From the NCBI GenBank assembly GCA_964523015.1, contig CAZFXN010000020.1:1-43036 (forward strand): 43,036 bases of DNA, in the 5' to 3' direction. This stretch comes from JAWXBT01 sp964523015. GTDB taxonomy: Bacteria > Bdellovibrionota_C > UBA2361 > J135. Position numbers and translations under genes: made by a program. Within the stretch, counting starts at the first letter, position 1. Each line of letters opens with the position of its first letter. The notes under the pieces were generated by a model, which worked only from the letters and a program-made list of their open reading frames with translations, was not told the origin of the DNA and ran no database searches. Of this stretch, positions 1 to 9,720 are shown one piece after another.

Positions 1-35
1 ATCTTAAAGCGATTTTCACAAAAGTTTATACCCTA

Positions 36-539
36 GTGGCTGAAGTAAATTATACTAAGGCATTTGAAGAGCTAGGTTGGGCCAAAAAAGAGATTGAAAA
101 ACTAAATTCCCAAAAGTTAGCCGCGCTCCTACCAGAAACTTTAGCTGGTCTTAAGGGCGGAAAAACTGAAACTAATTCAGCTTTAGGAATTACTGCAATT
201 GAAAAGCAGTACTCTACTGGGGATAGTATGACTGTAAAAGTATCTATTACTGGTGGAGGCGCTGGAGGTGCAGGTCAAGGTTTAGGTGGCGGATTAGCTG
301 CAATTGGACAGATGGCAGCGATGTTCGGTCAACAATCTGGTCAAGACGTATTTAGGATCGAGGGAATGACAGCGTCGTTTAGTAAAGATAGCGGATATCC
401 AGATCTTACAGTTTTCCTGCCTAGTGGCTCAATTATGAAATTTGAGATGACTGATGGATCTGATGAAAAGAAATTAAAAGAGATGGCAGAAAATATTGGC
501 TTAACCAAAATTGATAATTACCTAAAGGGCACTAGTTAA
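36..539 (+). CDS. Hypothetical protein, possibly cut by the left edge
   Basis: I do not recognise this 167-residue protein. It has a charged helical N-terminus (about residues 1-45), a glycine-rich stretch (about 73-95), and a beta-rich C-terminal half. The GTG at 36 has no visible ribosome binding site. The frame is also open leftwards to about base 3, so the real start may lie outside the window. No signal peptide is evident from the GTG start, although an upstream one cannot be excluded. It ends 5 bp before aspS and may be co-transcribed with it. Function is unknown. Confidence 0.6.
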   Translation: MAEVNYTKAFEELGWAKKEIEKLNSQKLAALLPETLAGLKGGKTETNSALGITAIEKQYSTGDSMTVKVSITGGGAGGAGQGLGGGLAAIGQMAAMFGQQSGQDVFRIEGMTASFSKDSGYPDLTVFLPSGSIMKFEMTDGSDEKKLKEMAENIGLTKIDNYLKGTS

Positions 540-544
540 ATTAA

Positions 545-2347
545 ATGGCAAAGCTTCAAAGTAAATATAGAACTCATACTTGTGGTGAGTTAGGGGAGAT
601 ACATAAAGAAACGGAGGTTATCCTTTCCGGATGGATCCATAGGAAACGAGACCTCGGTGGTATCATATTTGTTGATATTCGGGATAACTACGGAATTACT
701 CAGCTTGTATTTGGAGATGGGATTAAGGAGAAGATAGCTGAGGTTAGGGTCGAGTCAGTAATTACTGTTTTTGGTAAAGTAGTAAAACGAGCAACACCTG
801 GCAAAGGGGATACCGGGGTGATTGAAGTAGTAGTTGAGTCGTTTGATGTTCAGTCCTCCGCCGATATAGTTCCACTTCAGGTTGCTGATGATGATAATGC
901 GCCAGAAACAGCGAGGTTAAAGTACCGGTTTTTAGAGTTAAGACGGGAGCGATTACATAAAAATATTTTACTCCGATCTGATATTATATTTTTTATCCGC
1001 CAAGCGATGTATGAGCAGGGGTTTAGAGAGTTTCAAACTCCGATCTTAACAAGTAGCTCTCCTGAAGGAGCTAGAGACTATATCGTCCCATCTAGGGTTC
1101 ATCCCGGGAAGTTCTTTGCTTTGCCTCAAGCTCCTCAACAGTTTAAGCAACTTTTAATGGTTTCTGGGTTCGATCGATACTTTCAAATTGCTCCTTGTTT
1201 TAGAGATGAGGATGCTCGAGCCGATCGATCTCCAGGGGAATTTTATCAATTAGACTTAGAGATGTCTTTTGTAGAGCAAGAGGACGTCTTTAAGGTAGCT
1301 GAAGAGGTTTTACATAAAACGTTTACAGCATTTTCAAAGTATAAAGTTTCTGACTTACCTTTTCCAAGACTCAAATATGATGATGTTATTGCAGAGTATG
1401 GTCATGATAAGCCCGATCTAAGGATTCCTCTAAAAATTAAGAATGTTTCAAATGTTTTTGAAAATTCCCAATTTAAAGTTTTTAAGGATATTTTAGCTAA
1501 TAAAGGATCAATTCAATCTATATTAGTACCCGTTTCGGCTCCATTATCAGGGCCACCATCAAATCCTCCATCAAGAAAGTTTTTTGATGAAAAAATTTCA
1601 GCATTTCAAAACTCTTATCAGTTAATACTCTCGTACTTAGTTATTGAAAATGGAGCGACCAAAGGAAGTATTGCCAAGGTCATTAGTGAATCTGAGATTG
1701 AGGCACTTAAAAAAGAACTCAATATAAAGAGTGAAGGAACGTATGTTGCTTTCTTTACGGCAGGAGAGACAAAAAAAATACTCCCAGCTTTTGGTAAGCT
1801 TCGCGTAGATCTTGGTAGAGATTTTGATCTGATTGAAAAGGATGCTTACCGCTTCTGTTTTATTACTGATTATCCGATGTATGAATGGAATGAGGAGTTA
1901 CAAAAGATAGATTTTAGCCATAATCCATTCTCTATGCCACAGGGTGGTTTAGAGGCATTGAATACGAAGGATCCGTTAGAGATATATGCTAACCAATATG
2001 ACGTGGTATGTAACGGTTATGAATTAAGTAGTGGTGCGATTCGGAACCATTCACCAGAGATTATGTACCGTGCTTTTGAGATTGCTGGATATACCCATGA
2101 GGATGTTGATGATAAATTTGGTGGAATGATTAGAGCTTTTAAATTCGGAGCTCCGCCACATGGTGGAATGGCGCCAGGTATTGATCGAATCGTAATGCTG
2201 TTAGCTAATGAAATGGCTATTAGAGATGTTATAGCGTTTCCTTTGGCTCAGACAGTAGAGGATTTATTAATGGGTGCACCGAATACCGTCTCTGATCGCC
2301 AATTAAAAGAGGTACATATAAAGTTAGACCTACCTAAGGCGTCATAG
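545..2347 (+). CDS. aspS: Aspartyl-tRNA synthetase
   Basis: Charges tRNA-Asp (or tRNA-Asp and tRNA-Asn, if non-discriminating) with aspartate in the cytoplasm. The 600 residues are the usual length for a bacterial-type AspRS. An OB-fold anticodon-binding domain (about 1-110) is followed by the class II core. Motif 2 reads FRDEDARADRSPGEF, with the SPGEFYQLD variant I associate with alpha- and deltaproteobacterial-type enzymes. A GAD-type insertion occupies roughly 290-420. Motif 3 reads GGMAPGIDRIVMLL near the C-terminus. The ATG at 545 lies 5 bp after the preceding gene. The sequence does not show whether the enzyme also aspartylates tRNA-Asn. Confidence 0.97.
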   Translation: MAKLQSKYRTHTCGELGEIHKETEVILSGWIHRKRDLGGIIFVDIRDNYGITQLVFGDGIKEKIAEVRVESVITVFGKVVKRATPGKGDTGVIEVVVESFDVQSSADIVPLQVADDDNAPETARLKYRFLELRRERLHKNILLRSDIIFFIRQAMYEQGFREFQTPILTSSSPEGARDYIVPSRVHPGKFFALPQAPQQFKQLLMVSGFDRYFQIAPCFRDEDARADRSPGEFYQLDLEMSFVEQEDVFKVAEEVLHKTFTAFSKYKVSDLPFPRLKYDDVIAEYGHDKPDLRIPLKIKNVSNVFENSQFKVFKDILANKGSIQSILVPVSAPLSGPPSNPPSRKFFDEKISAFQNSYQLILSYLVIENGATKGSIAKVISESEIEALKKELNIKSEGTYVAFFTAGETKKILPAFGKLRVDLGRDFDLIEKDAYRFCFITDYPMYEWNEELQKIDFSHNPFSMPQGGLEALNTKDPLEIYANQYDVVCNGYELSSGAIRNHSPEIMYRAFEIAGYTHEDVDDKFGGMIRAFKFGAPPHGGMAPGIDRIVMLLANEMAIRDVIAFPLAQTVEDLLMGAPNTVSDRQLKEVHIKLDLPKAS

Positions 2348-2374
2348 TAACCGATACTGTTAATAACATTTCTT

Positions 2375-2716
2375 ATGATAGCTATTAGATCTATATTGAG
2401 GTTCTCTCTCCCTCTAGTGCTTACTGGGTGTTATTACGGACCAGGTGTAAGCCGCGTTGAAACAAACGCGATACGAAGATCTGCTAGAGATCTAAATCCT
2501 GTACCTATAATTGCTCAACAAACAAATTCAATGGGGCAGAATATAATTGCTCCAATGCTTGATTCTACACTGACTCCTTTGATTCTTGGAGGGGATGAAT
2601 ATCAGGATCCAAAAACCCGCAGTCTTAGGCAATATGATGAAAATATGAGACGCCAACAGGAGGCGATGGATGCTATGGATCGAGAACTAGATGAACTCCA
2701 TAAAAACTCAAAGTAA
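2375..2716 (+). CDS. Small putative lipoprotein
   Basis: A 113-residue protein with a short hydrophobic N-terminus ending in a lipobox (LTGC, cysteine at about residue 19). It is therefore probably lipidated by Lgt, which is encoded later in this window, and anchored in the envelope. The mature part is polar. The last 35 residues are rich in D, E, R, M and Q and look helical, possibly a coiled coil. It starts 27 bp after aspS. No family is recognised and no function can be given. The reading frame and lipobox make it a credible gene. Confidence 0.7.
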   Translation: MIAIRSILRFSLPLVLTGCYYGPGVSRVETNAIRRSARDLNPVPIIAQQTNSMGQNIIAPMLDSTLTPLILGGDEYQDPKTRSLRQYDENMRRQQEAMDAMDRELDELHKNSK

Positions 2717-2734
2717 GACTATATTATTTAATAA

Positions 2735-2753
2735 TATGGGAAAGTTTCCCATA
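2735..2753. promoter_or_regulatory. 19-bp perfect palindrome, candidate enhancer (UAS) site
   Basis: TATGGGAAAGTTTCCCATA has 9-bp arms around a single G. It lies about 36 bp upstream of the -24 element of the sigma-54 promoter at 2789-2805. Enhancer-binding proteins of the NtrC type usually bind palindromes upstream of such promoters. The spacing here is shorter than is typical but not unknown. The same sequence could fold as an RNA hairpin after the lipoprotein gene, but no T-tract follows it. Confidence 0.5.
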
Positions 2754-2788
2754 AGTAGTAACGTCCCTATTTAAATTGCCACCTCAGT

Positions 2789-2805
2789 TTGGCACATATA
2801 TTGCA
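2789..2805 (+). promoter_or_regulatory. Sigma-54 (RpoN) -24/-12 promoter
   Basis: The sequence TTGGCAC-N5-TTGCA has GG at 2791-2792 and GC at 2803-2804, separated by exactly 10 bp. This matches the RpoN consensus. Transcription would start near 2815, inside a CCCC-TAT-GGGG mini-hairpin (2810-2820), about 45 bp before the start of the dihaem protein gene. Such promoters need an ATP-dependent enhancer-binding protein; none is encoded in this window. Confidence 0.75.
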
Positions 2806-2858
2806 CCTTCCCCTATGGGGTAACTTTTCTTCGCTGTAGGTTAATAAAAAGGGCAGGT

Positions 2859-5800
2859 ATGCGGTTTTCTGCTACGCAAATTAATGAATGGTTAGGGTAC
2901 TTAACTGCTTCTTTAAATAGGAGATCGGTAAAACTACTTATCGGTACAATTCTCACAGTTTTTGTAGGATTAGAAATATCTCAAGCACAGAACTGGGTAA
3001 CCTATCAAAATGCCGCCTCTAAAGGTCAAAATCAAAACGATTATACTCCTATAAATTACCCTGTAGTTGCAGTTGCTGCTAAACTTATTGAAGTTCCCTA
3101 TTTTGCAAATTGTAATCCTAGCAGTTTTGATCCAACTATTTGCGGGTCGTGTGTTAATGGTCAATGTACAAATGCAACAGTTAAGGGATCAACTGGATTT
3201 GGTACTGATGTTGTTGAATCTAATACTCCAACTGTAGGTCATAAATTAGTAGTTGTTTTACCAAATGGTGTTGTAAGAGACATCTTTCCGGTTCCAGGAA
3301 TACACGACCAACTAGTGGATGATGCGATAGGAAAGGGCTCTGTAGTTGAGCCAAATAATATTCACTCAGTCCTTGAGGATGGTCGGTATGTTACTTTTTC
3401 ATACTTTCATGATGTTTCAAGTACCGGAATTCCAAAAAAGGGCGCAGCATCATACAAAGGTGCAGATCTTTATATGATGGATCTACAACCTTTAAAGCTA
3501 AATCCAGACGCTCCAATTTCACAGCTTTCAGTTCGGCGATTAACAACAAAAGTATATTCTGGAGGTAAGCAAACTACCGCAGATAAAATAAAAAATGCAA
3601 TAAATCCAACTTTGGGGGCAAATTCTCTGGCTCACTGGGGTAACGTATATATGCATGCTGTTGATATGATGACTGCTTCTGGTCCAAAATTGGTTTTTAT
3701 AACTGATGATACAAGAGTACTTAACTCAAATCAGTCTATGACATTGCCACAGGATTCAGGTCATAATTTTGTGCTTAAAACAGCAGATATTGATCCTGTA
3801 AATTGGAAGATGTCAAATGTAAAGCAATTTGAATACTTAACTACGACTTCAATCATAAGTCCTAATATATTAAGAAACGGAATTGCTGCATCCTACCAAG
3901 CTTCGACCAATAGTACTCTCCATTGGGAGATCCAATCGATGGATTCTGAGGGCATATGGAAGCCGTTAGTTGGTTATGGTTCAACCCCTGCACTTTCTCA
4001 CTTTGGAACATTATGCGTATCAAATCAGAATGGAAATTTAAGAGATAAATTTGGATCAGTTTCATACTATCATATAAATAATAACGGCTTTGGTCCTATT
4101 GAATTCTTAGATATGGCTGACCAAGGGATAAATGTTTTAGTAAATAAAACATTAGGATCTACTCCAGGCAAAGTTTGGACACAAAAGGGGCTTTTAAAGG
4201 TTACTGTTGGTGTAACTGAGAAAGATGATCCTTCAGCGAAAAAGAATGGAGTATTTATTGGTAAATTCTCTACTCCTAGATGTGGAACTCAGAATGAACT
4301 TTTTTCAGCATATACTCCAACAGGAGCAAATTTTAGATTGCAGGATGCTGATTATAATCATGGTGTATTTAGACCTTACTTAGTTAAAAGTGGTTTACTA
4401 CCGTATGATCCAACAGATCCAAATGATCAAAATCGTCATAAGATTGTAGCTAGAGATATCTCTAATATTTATGGATTAGTTTATCCAACTCCAATTATAG
4501 ATTTAAATACAAGAATTGGTCAGACCACTCAGGAGGTAACCCCAACTATTACAGATCCTTCAGTTACAATTCAGCACGGAATGCCGCATAGTATTATAGG
4601 TACATCTGCACTTTACAATACTGACGTAACGCCAATTGAATGTCGCTATAATAAAAAGTTTGATCCAGATGATAACACATTATCATCTAACTTCATGGTT
4701 AATCAGGGAATCATTAATTCTGTAGCTCCTCTTCGATTTTTACCTAATCAGAGTCAGGCCAATTGGTGTAATCAACCATCTCCTGCTCAAGTATTTGGTG
4801 TAGCGATACACTTAACAAGTAATAAGACTGATATGACTGCAGGTCAGCATCAAGGTGCAGGTTATCAAACAGACGGAAATGGTAATGATTCAAGCTTACA
4901 GCAACCAACTGAGTCAAAGAAATTACTTGGAATATATGATGCTACAGTGCTTGATGGAATGATTATTCCAAATACAGGTGGAAAGGCGGATCAGTCTTTT
5001 AAAGCCCTAATTCCAGCTAACGTACCATTTGATCTATGTCTATTAGATCGTAAATATGGACTCTGTGCAGCTGATGTTCGCTCATGGCACTCTATGAAAC
5101 CTAGAGAAACGAGAGCAGATTGTGGTGGATGTCATAATCATAAAGAGAATCAGGGAATACCTTTTGAAAATTCACATGCTGATCTTAACCCTCCAAAAGA
5201 TTTTACAAATGGCACACCACATATTAAATATGATGCTCGATGTGCCCCGTATCTGGCTCAGTCAAATCAGCCAACGATGAACATCCCAGTGTTTCACAAT
5301 TTTGATAACCCTGGTGTTGATGACGTATATACTGGATTAGTTCAAAATTGCGGAAGTTGTCATGGTACAGGTTCTGGAAATCCAACATTTACATTTGATA
5401 CTAATGATCCGCTTTCTGCATACAATAGTGTAAAAAAGGAAACACCATATAATAATAGTTTAGGCCAAATGGTAGGGGATGAAGGAGCTCTTGGTAGTCC
5501 ATTATTCTGGTACGCTAGAGGAGAGAGAACAGATGGTCGTGATAATAACTACTACCTAGGATTAGGTCGATATTTTCATAATCCAAGCCATCCAACTTTA
5601 TGTGATGGAACAAAAAGCGAAGCAGTAACTACTTGGGTTTATAGGCTTGGTCAGTGGTTAGATAATCATATGCCACGTGATGTTCAGGGTAAAACTCAGA
5701 CCTATCATAAGGATAGATACCACCCTTCAGTCGATGGAGCTTTAACAGATGATGTTTCATGTACACCAAATCAACTTCGTGTTGGATTCTGGGACGATTC

Positions 5801-6584
5801 AGGTTCGTTAAGCCGTCTTGATATACAGCTAAATGGTGTCACTGTTGCCACCTATGATACTGGACTCAATAATGGCTCAAAGACCGTTTCACTAAGTAGC
5901 TCAAGTAGCGATGACCTAATTAAAGTAGTAGCTGTTGATGCTGCAGATAATCATCAAAGATATGAAAAAAGCATTCATGAACTAATTGTTGAGTGTCAGG
6001 CCAATAATGGTACTACACCACCAGCTAGTACTCCTTCACCAAGTCCTTCTGCCTCTGCCTCTCCATCTCCGTCTCCAACACCTGGAGAAGAATATCTAGG
6101 TCTTGGAATGAATCAAGATAACTTTGGCCCTGGTGATACAATTGAGTTTATTGTTGACTCAATAGATCTTGACGGTGAATTTGTAATTGCTGTAACAAAT
6201 CGAGGAGTAAATCCGGGTACCATTATAAAGATTCCTGGTACTGCACCGCCATACTATGTTGTAGTATTGCTAAATAAGAGCAAAGTACTAAAGAGAACTG
6301 TAGAAAGACTGAATGGACATACCATCACTCAAAATATAATTAAAATTAAACTTCCAAAGTCAGCCGTCCCTGAAGGAATATATAATGCCCAAGCGATCTT
6401 TAAATCCCCAAACCAAAAGGGTTTCCCAATTAAGTCTACTATTGTTGAGTTTGTAATTAGTAAGGGTGATAATATCACTACTAATAGTTTTTCAGATTCC
6501 TTAATGGCTAAGATTAAGTCAAAGGTTAAATTCTTAAATCTGTCAGCTTTTATGGGCAAAAAACATAAGAAAAAGAAAAAATAG
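2859..6584 (+). CDS. Large exported dihaem c-type cytochrome-like protein
   Basis: A 1241-residue protein with an N-terminal hydrophobic segment (about residues 24-43), probably a signal peptide cleaved after SQA. Two CxxCH haem-c motifs are visible: CGGCH at 755-759 and CGSCH at 831-835. The long N-terminal region is beta-rich and propeller-like. The surroundings of the first haem site (KPRETRADCGGCHNH) resemble proteins annotated as related to the HzsA middle domain, but I hold that only weakly. A Pro/Ser linker (about 1058-1076) leads to a C-terminal beta domain and a run of lysines. The gene stands alone behind a sigma-54 promoter. A periplasmic or surface redox role is inferred; the substrate is unknown. 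Confidence 0.75.
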   Translation: MRFSATQINEWLGYLTASLNRRSVKLLIGTILTVFVGLEISQAQNWVTYQNAASKGQNQNDYTPINYPVVAVAAKLIEVPYFANCNPSSFDPTICGSCVNGQCTNATVKGSTGFGTDVVESNTPTVGHKLVVVLPNGVVRDIFPVPGIHDQLVDDAIGKGSVVEPNNIHSVLEDGRYVTFSYFHDVSSTGIPKKGAASYKGADLYMMDLQPLKLNPDAPISQLSVRRLTTKVYSGGKQTTADKIKNAINPTLGANSLAHWGNVYMHAVDMMTASGPKLVFITDDTRVLNSNQSMTLPQDSGHNFVLKTADIDPVNWKMSNVKQFEYLTTTSIISPNILRNGIAASYQASTNSTLHWEIQSMDSEGIWKPLVGYGSTPALSHFGTLCVSNQNGNLRDKFGSVSYYHINNNGFGPIEFLDMADQGINVLVNKTLGSTPGKVWTQKGLLKVTVGVTEKDDPSAKKNGVFIGKFSTPRCGTQNELFSAYTPTGANFRLQDADYNHGVFRPYLVKSGLLPYDPTDPNDQNRHKIVARDISNIYGLVYPTPIIDLNTRIGQTTQEVTPTITDPSVTIQHGMPHSIIGTSALYNTDVTPIECRYNKKFDPDDNTLSSNFMVNQGIINSVAPLRFLPNQSQANWCNQPSPAQVFGVAIHLTSNKTDMTAGQHQGAGYQTDGNGNDSSLQQPTESKKLLGIYDATVLDGMIIPNTGGKADQSFKALIPANVPFDLCLLDRKYGLCAADVRSWHSMKPRETRADCGGCHNHKENQGIPFENSHADLNPPKDFTNGTPHIKYDARCAPYLAQSNQPTMNIPVFHNFDNPGVDDVYTGLVQNCGSCHGTGSGNPTFTFDTNDPLSAYNSVKKETPYNNSLGQMVGDEGALGSPLFWYARGERTDGRDNNYYLGLGRYFHNPSHPTLCDGTKSEAVTTWVYRLGQWLDNHMPRDVQGKTQTYHKDRYHPSVDGALTDDVSCTPNQLRVGFWDDSGSLSRLDIQLNGVTVATYDTGLNNGSKTVSLSSSSSDDLIKVVAVDAADNHQRYEKSIHELIVECQANNGTTPPASTPSPSPSASASPSPSPTPGEEYLGLGMNQDNFGPGDTIEFIVDSIDLDGEFVIAVTNRGVNPGTIIKIPGTAPPYYVVVLLNKSKVLKRTVERLNGHTITQNIIKIKLPKSAVPEGIYNAQAIFKSPNQKGFPIKSTIVEFVISKGDNITTNSFSDSLMAKIKSKVKFLNLSAFMGKKHKKKKK

Positions 6585-6730
6585 ACAGATTGGCCAGAGC
6601 CTAGCAAAAGCAAAAAATGTGATTTTAACGTGATTTTGAAGCCTAATCTCTCAATTTTGACGGGTGATTGAAACATTGAATATTATGTGCTACTTGGGAT
6701 ATCTCCTATTCTAAAATCCTATCTGTAAAC

Positions 6731-6819
6731 GCCCGGGTGATGGAATTGGTAGACATACAGGACTTAAAATCCTGGGCTGCGAAAGCGGCGTGCCGGTTCA
6801 AGTCCGGCTCTGGGCACCA
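6731..6819 (+). tRNA. tRNA-Leu (anticodon UAA), CCA encoded
   Basis: A class II tRNA with a complete cloverleaf. The acceptor GCCCGGG (6731-6737) pairs with TCTGGGC (6809-6815) through two G-T wobbles. The discriminator is A and an encoded CCA follows at 6817-6819. The anticodon stem CAGGA/TCCTG encloses the loop CTTAAAA, giving anticodon UAA, which reads UUA. The long variable arm and the CCGGTTCAAGTCCGG T-arm fit leucine. I see no other feature in the flanks 6585-6730 and 6820-6926. Confidence 0.97.
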
Positions 6820-6926
6820 TATCTGTATTTCATAGATTTTAATTGAAAAATATTCATTAGAAGTGGTACTCTAACGTCTGTCAATCCAACGTCGTTTGTG
6901 AATCTTAATGCCTTGGAATCCACGCT

Positions 6927-9629
6927 ATGAGGATGAATAGCCTTAAATTGAAGATTCCCTCAATTATCGGTATGAAGGGACGTGGATGGTTCTTTTTAAT
7001 CTCCTCCTTTCTTCTCTGTCTTTTAATTTCATTTGCTGCATCTAGAATCGCTTATAAAAGTGCGATTGCTCAAGCAAATGCAAAATTTGATCGGTATGTT
7101 AATGAAGTACAGAGTAAGATTTTAGATCGGATGGATTCTTACATGCAGGTCTTAAAGGCAGCTAATGGACTCTTTGCTGCTTCTGTTTCTGTTGAAAGGG
7201 ATGAATGGAAGGAATATGTAAGGGTACAAGACCTATCTAAAAAGTTTCCTGGCATTATCTCAATGGCTTTTGCCAAACGAGTTCTTAAAGAAGAATTACC
7301 TGAGTATATTGAACATATCAAGGATGAGGGGTTTAATACATTTGAAGTTTGGCCTCCCGGAGATCGCAATGAGTATTTCCCGGTAACGTACTATGAGAAT
7401 ACTGTACCGAGCGATCCTAATATCCTTGGATTTGATCTTATCAGTGATCCAGAGCGCCTGCTTGCAATTGAATGGGCTCGTGACAATGCTGGACCTGCAG
7501 TTTCTGGAAAGGTTAATCTGCTTCAGTTCCCTTTAGATACAAAAAGTAATTNNNNNNNNNNTCCTGTTTACAAAAAGAAAATATCTATCTCCACTGAACA
7601 GCAGCGAACAAAGGCTCTTTTTGGAATGATGTTTATCTCTGTGCGAATGGCAGATTTAATGTCTTCGATACCTTTAAATTCAGTTAAAGGTATCGCAATT
7701 AAAATTATAGATAAAGATGAAACAAGTGATGAAGATCTCTTGTATCACAATGATATTGAATCAGAGCAGTCTTCAACTAGTTTATTTTTTAGTAAAAGCC
7801 TAATAAAAATCCCTGGCAGAACTTGGTCCCTTGTCGCTTATTCAACACCATCTTTTTATAAGGTCATAGATCTAAAGGAAACATATACAGTCACCATAGG
7901 TGCATTTTTAATCTGCTTACTTTTAATGACAATTCTATGGACTCGTATACGAGCACTTGAAGTTTCTGAGAGAATTACCGAGGAGTTAAAGAGATCTCAG
8001 GTTGCCCTAAGAGAGGATGTTAACAAAAGAATAGAAGTTGAGCAGGTTTTAAGAGAGTCCCAACTTAAGAATCAGAGATTAGTTGACAATATCGATGGAA
8101 TTGTTTGGGAACGAGATTCCCTTACCAATAAATATGTATTTGTTAGCAAGAAGGCAGAAAGAATACTTGGTTACCCGATCTCTAATTGGATTAATCAAGA
8201 TGATTTTTGGAGTAGAAAAGTTCATCCTGACGATCGAGATTTTGCAATACGATCGATTCATTCGGCCCAAGCACAGAACCATTCTTTTCAAATTGAATAC
8301 AGAATGATTACTTCTGATAATGATGTAAGATGGATAAAAGATGTTGGAGATGTAGTCTTGGAGGATGGTATTCCAGTCGCTTTTACTGGTGTGATGATTG
8401 ATGTTACGGAAAAAAGAAAGGCTGAAGAGATAAGTTCACGGCTTGAATCTCGGTTACGACAATCTCAAAAGATGGAAGCATTAGGAACTCTGGCTGGTGG
8501 AATAGCACATGATTTTAACAATATATTAGGTGCTATTTTTGGATATTCTGAATTGGTTGCCATCGAATCTCAAGGAGATCAAAAGATTCAAAAGTATGCT
8601 AATTCAATCCTCTCTTCGTGTAGGAGAGCTAGAGAATTGGTACGACAGATTCTGACCTTAAGCCGTCACCGGGAGCATGATGCCGATCCTATTCAACTGT
8701 CACTTATTATTACTGAAACAGTTGGAATGTTAAGATCTACAATCCCTTTGTCAGTCAATATCATTACTGAGATCGATTCGAATATCTCTTCAGTTAGAAT
8801 AGATCCTACACAGTTTCATCAAATTCTTATGAATTTGGGTACTAATGCTTGGCATGCAATTGATGGATTAGGAGACACTATAAAGGTCTCACTCTGTGAA
8901 GTTAAGATTGATCAAGACACTATTGATACAATTGATGGGTTAACCGAAGGAACTTACGTGAAGTTATCGGTTCAGGACAACGGTTATGGAATGGAACTAA
9001 ATATTAAAGATCGGATATTTGAACCGTTTTTCACTACAAAAATGGTCGGACACGGTACTGGACTCGGACTCTCTGTTGTACATGGTATTGTAAAATCCTG
9101 TAATGGAGCAATCACTGTAGATAGTTCTATTGGAAAAGGTGCAAGATTTGATCTTTATTTTCCAGCATTTCAAGGTGTGACAGAAGCAGATCTAAGTGAA
9201 AGTGAAGATATTCCTATTGGAAATGGCCAACGAATTTTATTTGTTGATGATGAGAAAAACTTGGTTATTATAGGGAGGGAGATATTATCTTCATTAGGAT
9301 ATCAGGTGGTTGGATTCTCATCTCCGGAAGAAGCTTTAACAAACCTTTTTCAATCACCAAAGGCATATGATCTAGTCATTACAGATCTGTCAATGCCAGC
9401 AATAGATGGACTCACCTTAGTATCTAAAATTAGGGAAGTTGGTATCCAAATCCCAATAATTATCTGTACAGGATTCTGTGCCAAAAATTTAAATCATAAG
9501 ATTAAGAAACTTGGAATCCACTCTGTTTTAAATAAACCAAATACACGTGAATCGATCGCCATTGCTGTGGCCGATGCCTTGCTGATTCAAAAGGCACACA
9601 GGGATTTCGAGATACGACAAATTCACTAG
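6927..9629 (+). CDS. Hybrid sensor histidine kinase (CHASE-PAS-HisKA-HATPase-REC)
   Basis: Membrane sensor kinase of about 900 residues. Transmembrane segments lie near 21-43 and 320-342 and flank an extracytoplasmic CHASE-type domain, so it probably senses a small diffusible ligand. A short coiled region and a PAS domain (about 385-500) follow. The HisKA H-box is GGIAHDFNN with H528. The HATPase has the N-box LMNLGTNAWHAID, the G1 motif DNGYGM and the G2 motif GHGTGLGLS. The C-terminal receiver carries phospho-acceptor D820 in VITDLSMP. Ten Ns at 7552-7561 interrupt the CHASE region, and the frame holds only if the gap is truly about 10 bp. No cognate output regulator is adjacent. Confidence 0.9.
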   Translation: MRMNSLKLKIPSIIGMKGRGWFFLISSFLLCLLISFAASRIAYKSAIAQANAKFDRYVNEVQSKILDRMDSYMQVLKAANGLFAASVSVERDEWKEYVRVQDLSKKFPGIISMAFAKRVLKEELPEYIEHIKDEGFNTFEVWPPGDRNEYFPVTYYENTVPSDPNILGFDLISDPERLLAIEWARDNAGPAVSGKVNLLQFPLDTKSNXXXXPVYKKKISISTEQQRTKALFGMMFISVRMADLMSSIPLNSVKGIAIKIIDKDETSDEDLLYHNDIESEQSSTSLFFSKSLIKIPGRTWSLVAYSTPSFYKVIDLKETYTVTIGAFLICLLLMTILWTRIRALEVSERITEELKRSQVALREDVNKRIEVEQVLRESQLKNQRLVDNIDGIVWERDSLTNKYVFVSKKAERILGYPISNWINQDDFWSRKVHPDDRDFAIRSIHSAQAQNHSFQIEYRMITSDNDVRWIKDVGDVVLEDGIPVAFTGVMIDVTEKRKAEEISSRLESRLRQSQKMEALGTLAGGIAHDFNNILGAIFGYSELVAIESQGDQKIQKYANSILSSCRRARELVRQILTLSRHREHDADPIQLSLIITETVGMLRSTIPLSVNIITEIDSNISSVRIDPTQFHQILMNLGTNAWHAIDGLGDTIKVSLCEVKIDQDTIDTIDGLTEGTYVKLSVQDNGYGMELNIKDRIFEPFFTTKMVGHGTGLGLSVVHGIVKSCNGAITVDSSIGKGARFDLYFPAFQGVTEADLSESEDIPIGNGQRILFVDDEKNLVIIGREILSSLGYQVVGFSSPEEALTNLFQSPKAYDLVITDLSMPAIDGLTLVSKIREVGIQIPIIICTGFCAKNLNHKIKKLGIHSVLNKPNTRESIAIAVADALLIQKAHRDFEIRQIH
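7552..7561. other. Assembly gap (10 N) inside the sensor kinase
   Basis: Ten unresolved bases in the CHASE-domain coding region. The downstream frame continues without stops, so a length of 10 (or 10 plus a multiple of 3) is consistent with an intact gene. Confidence 0.99.
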
Positions 9630-9720
9630 TTTTGCAGCTCCTTCATGGATTTACAGATCGCTACATACAGTGGTACAAATATTCCTCATAATCTAACTTT
9701 CACCTCCTGGTCAATTAGAC

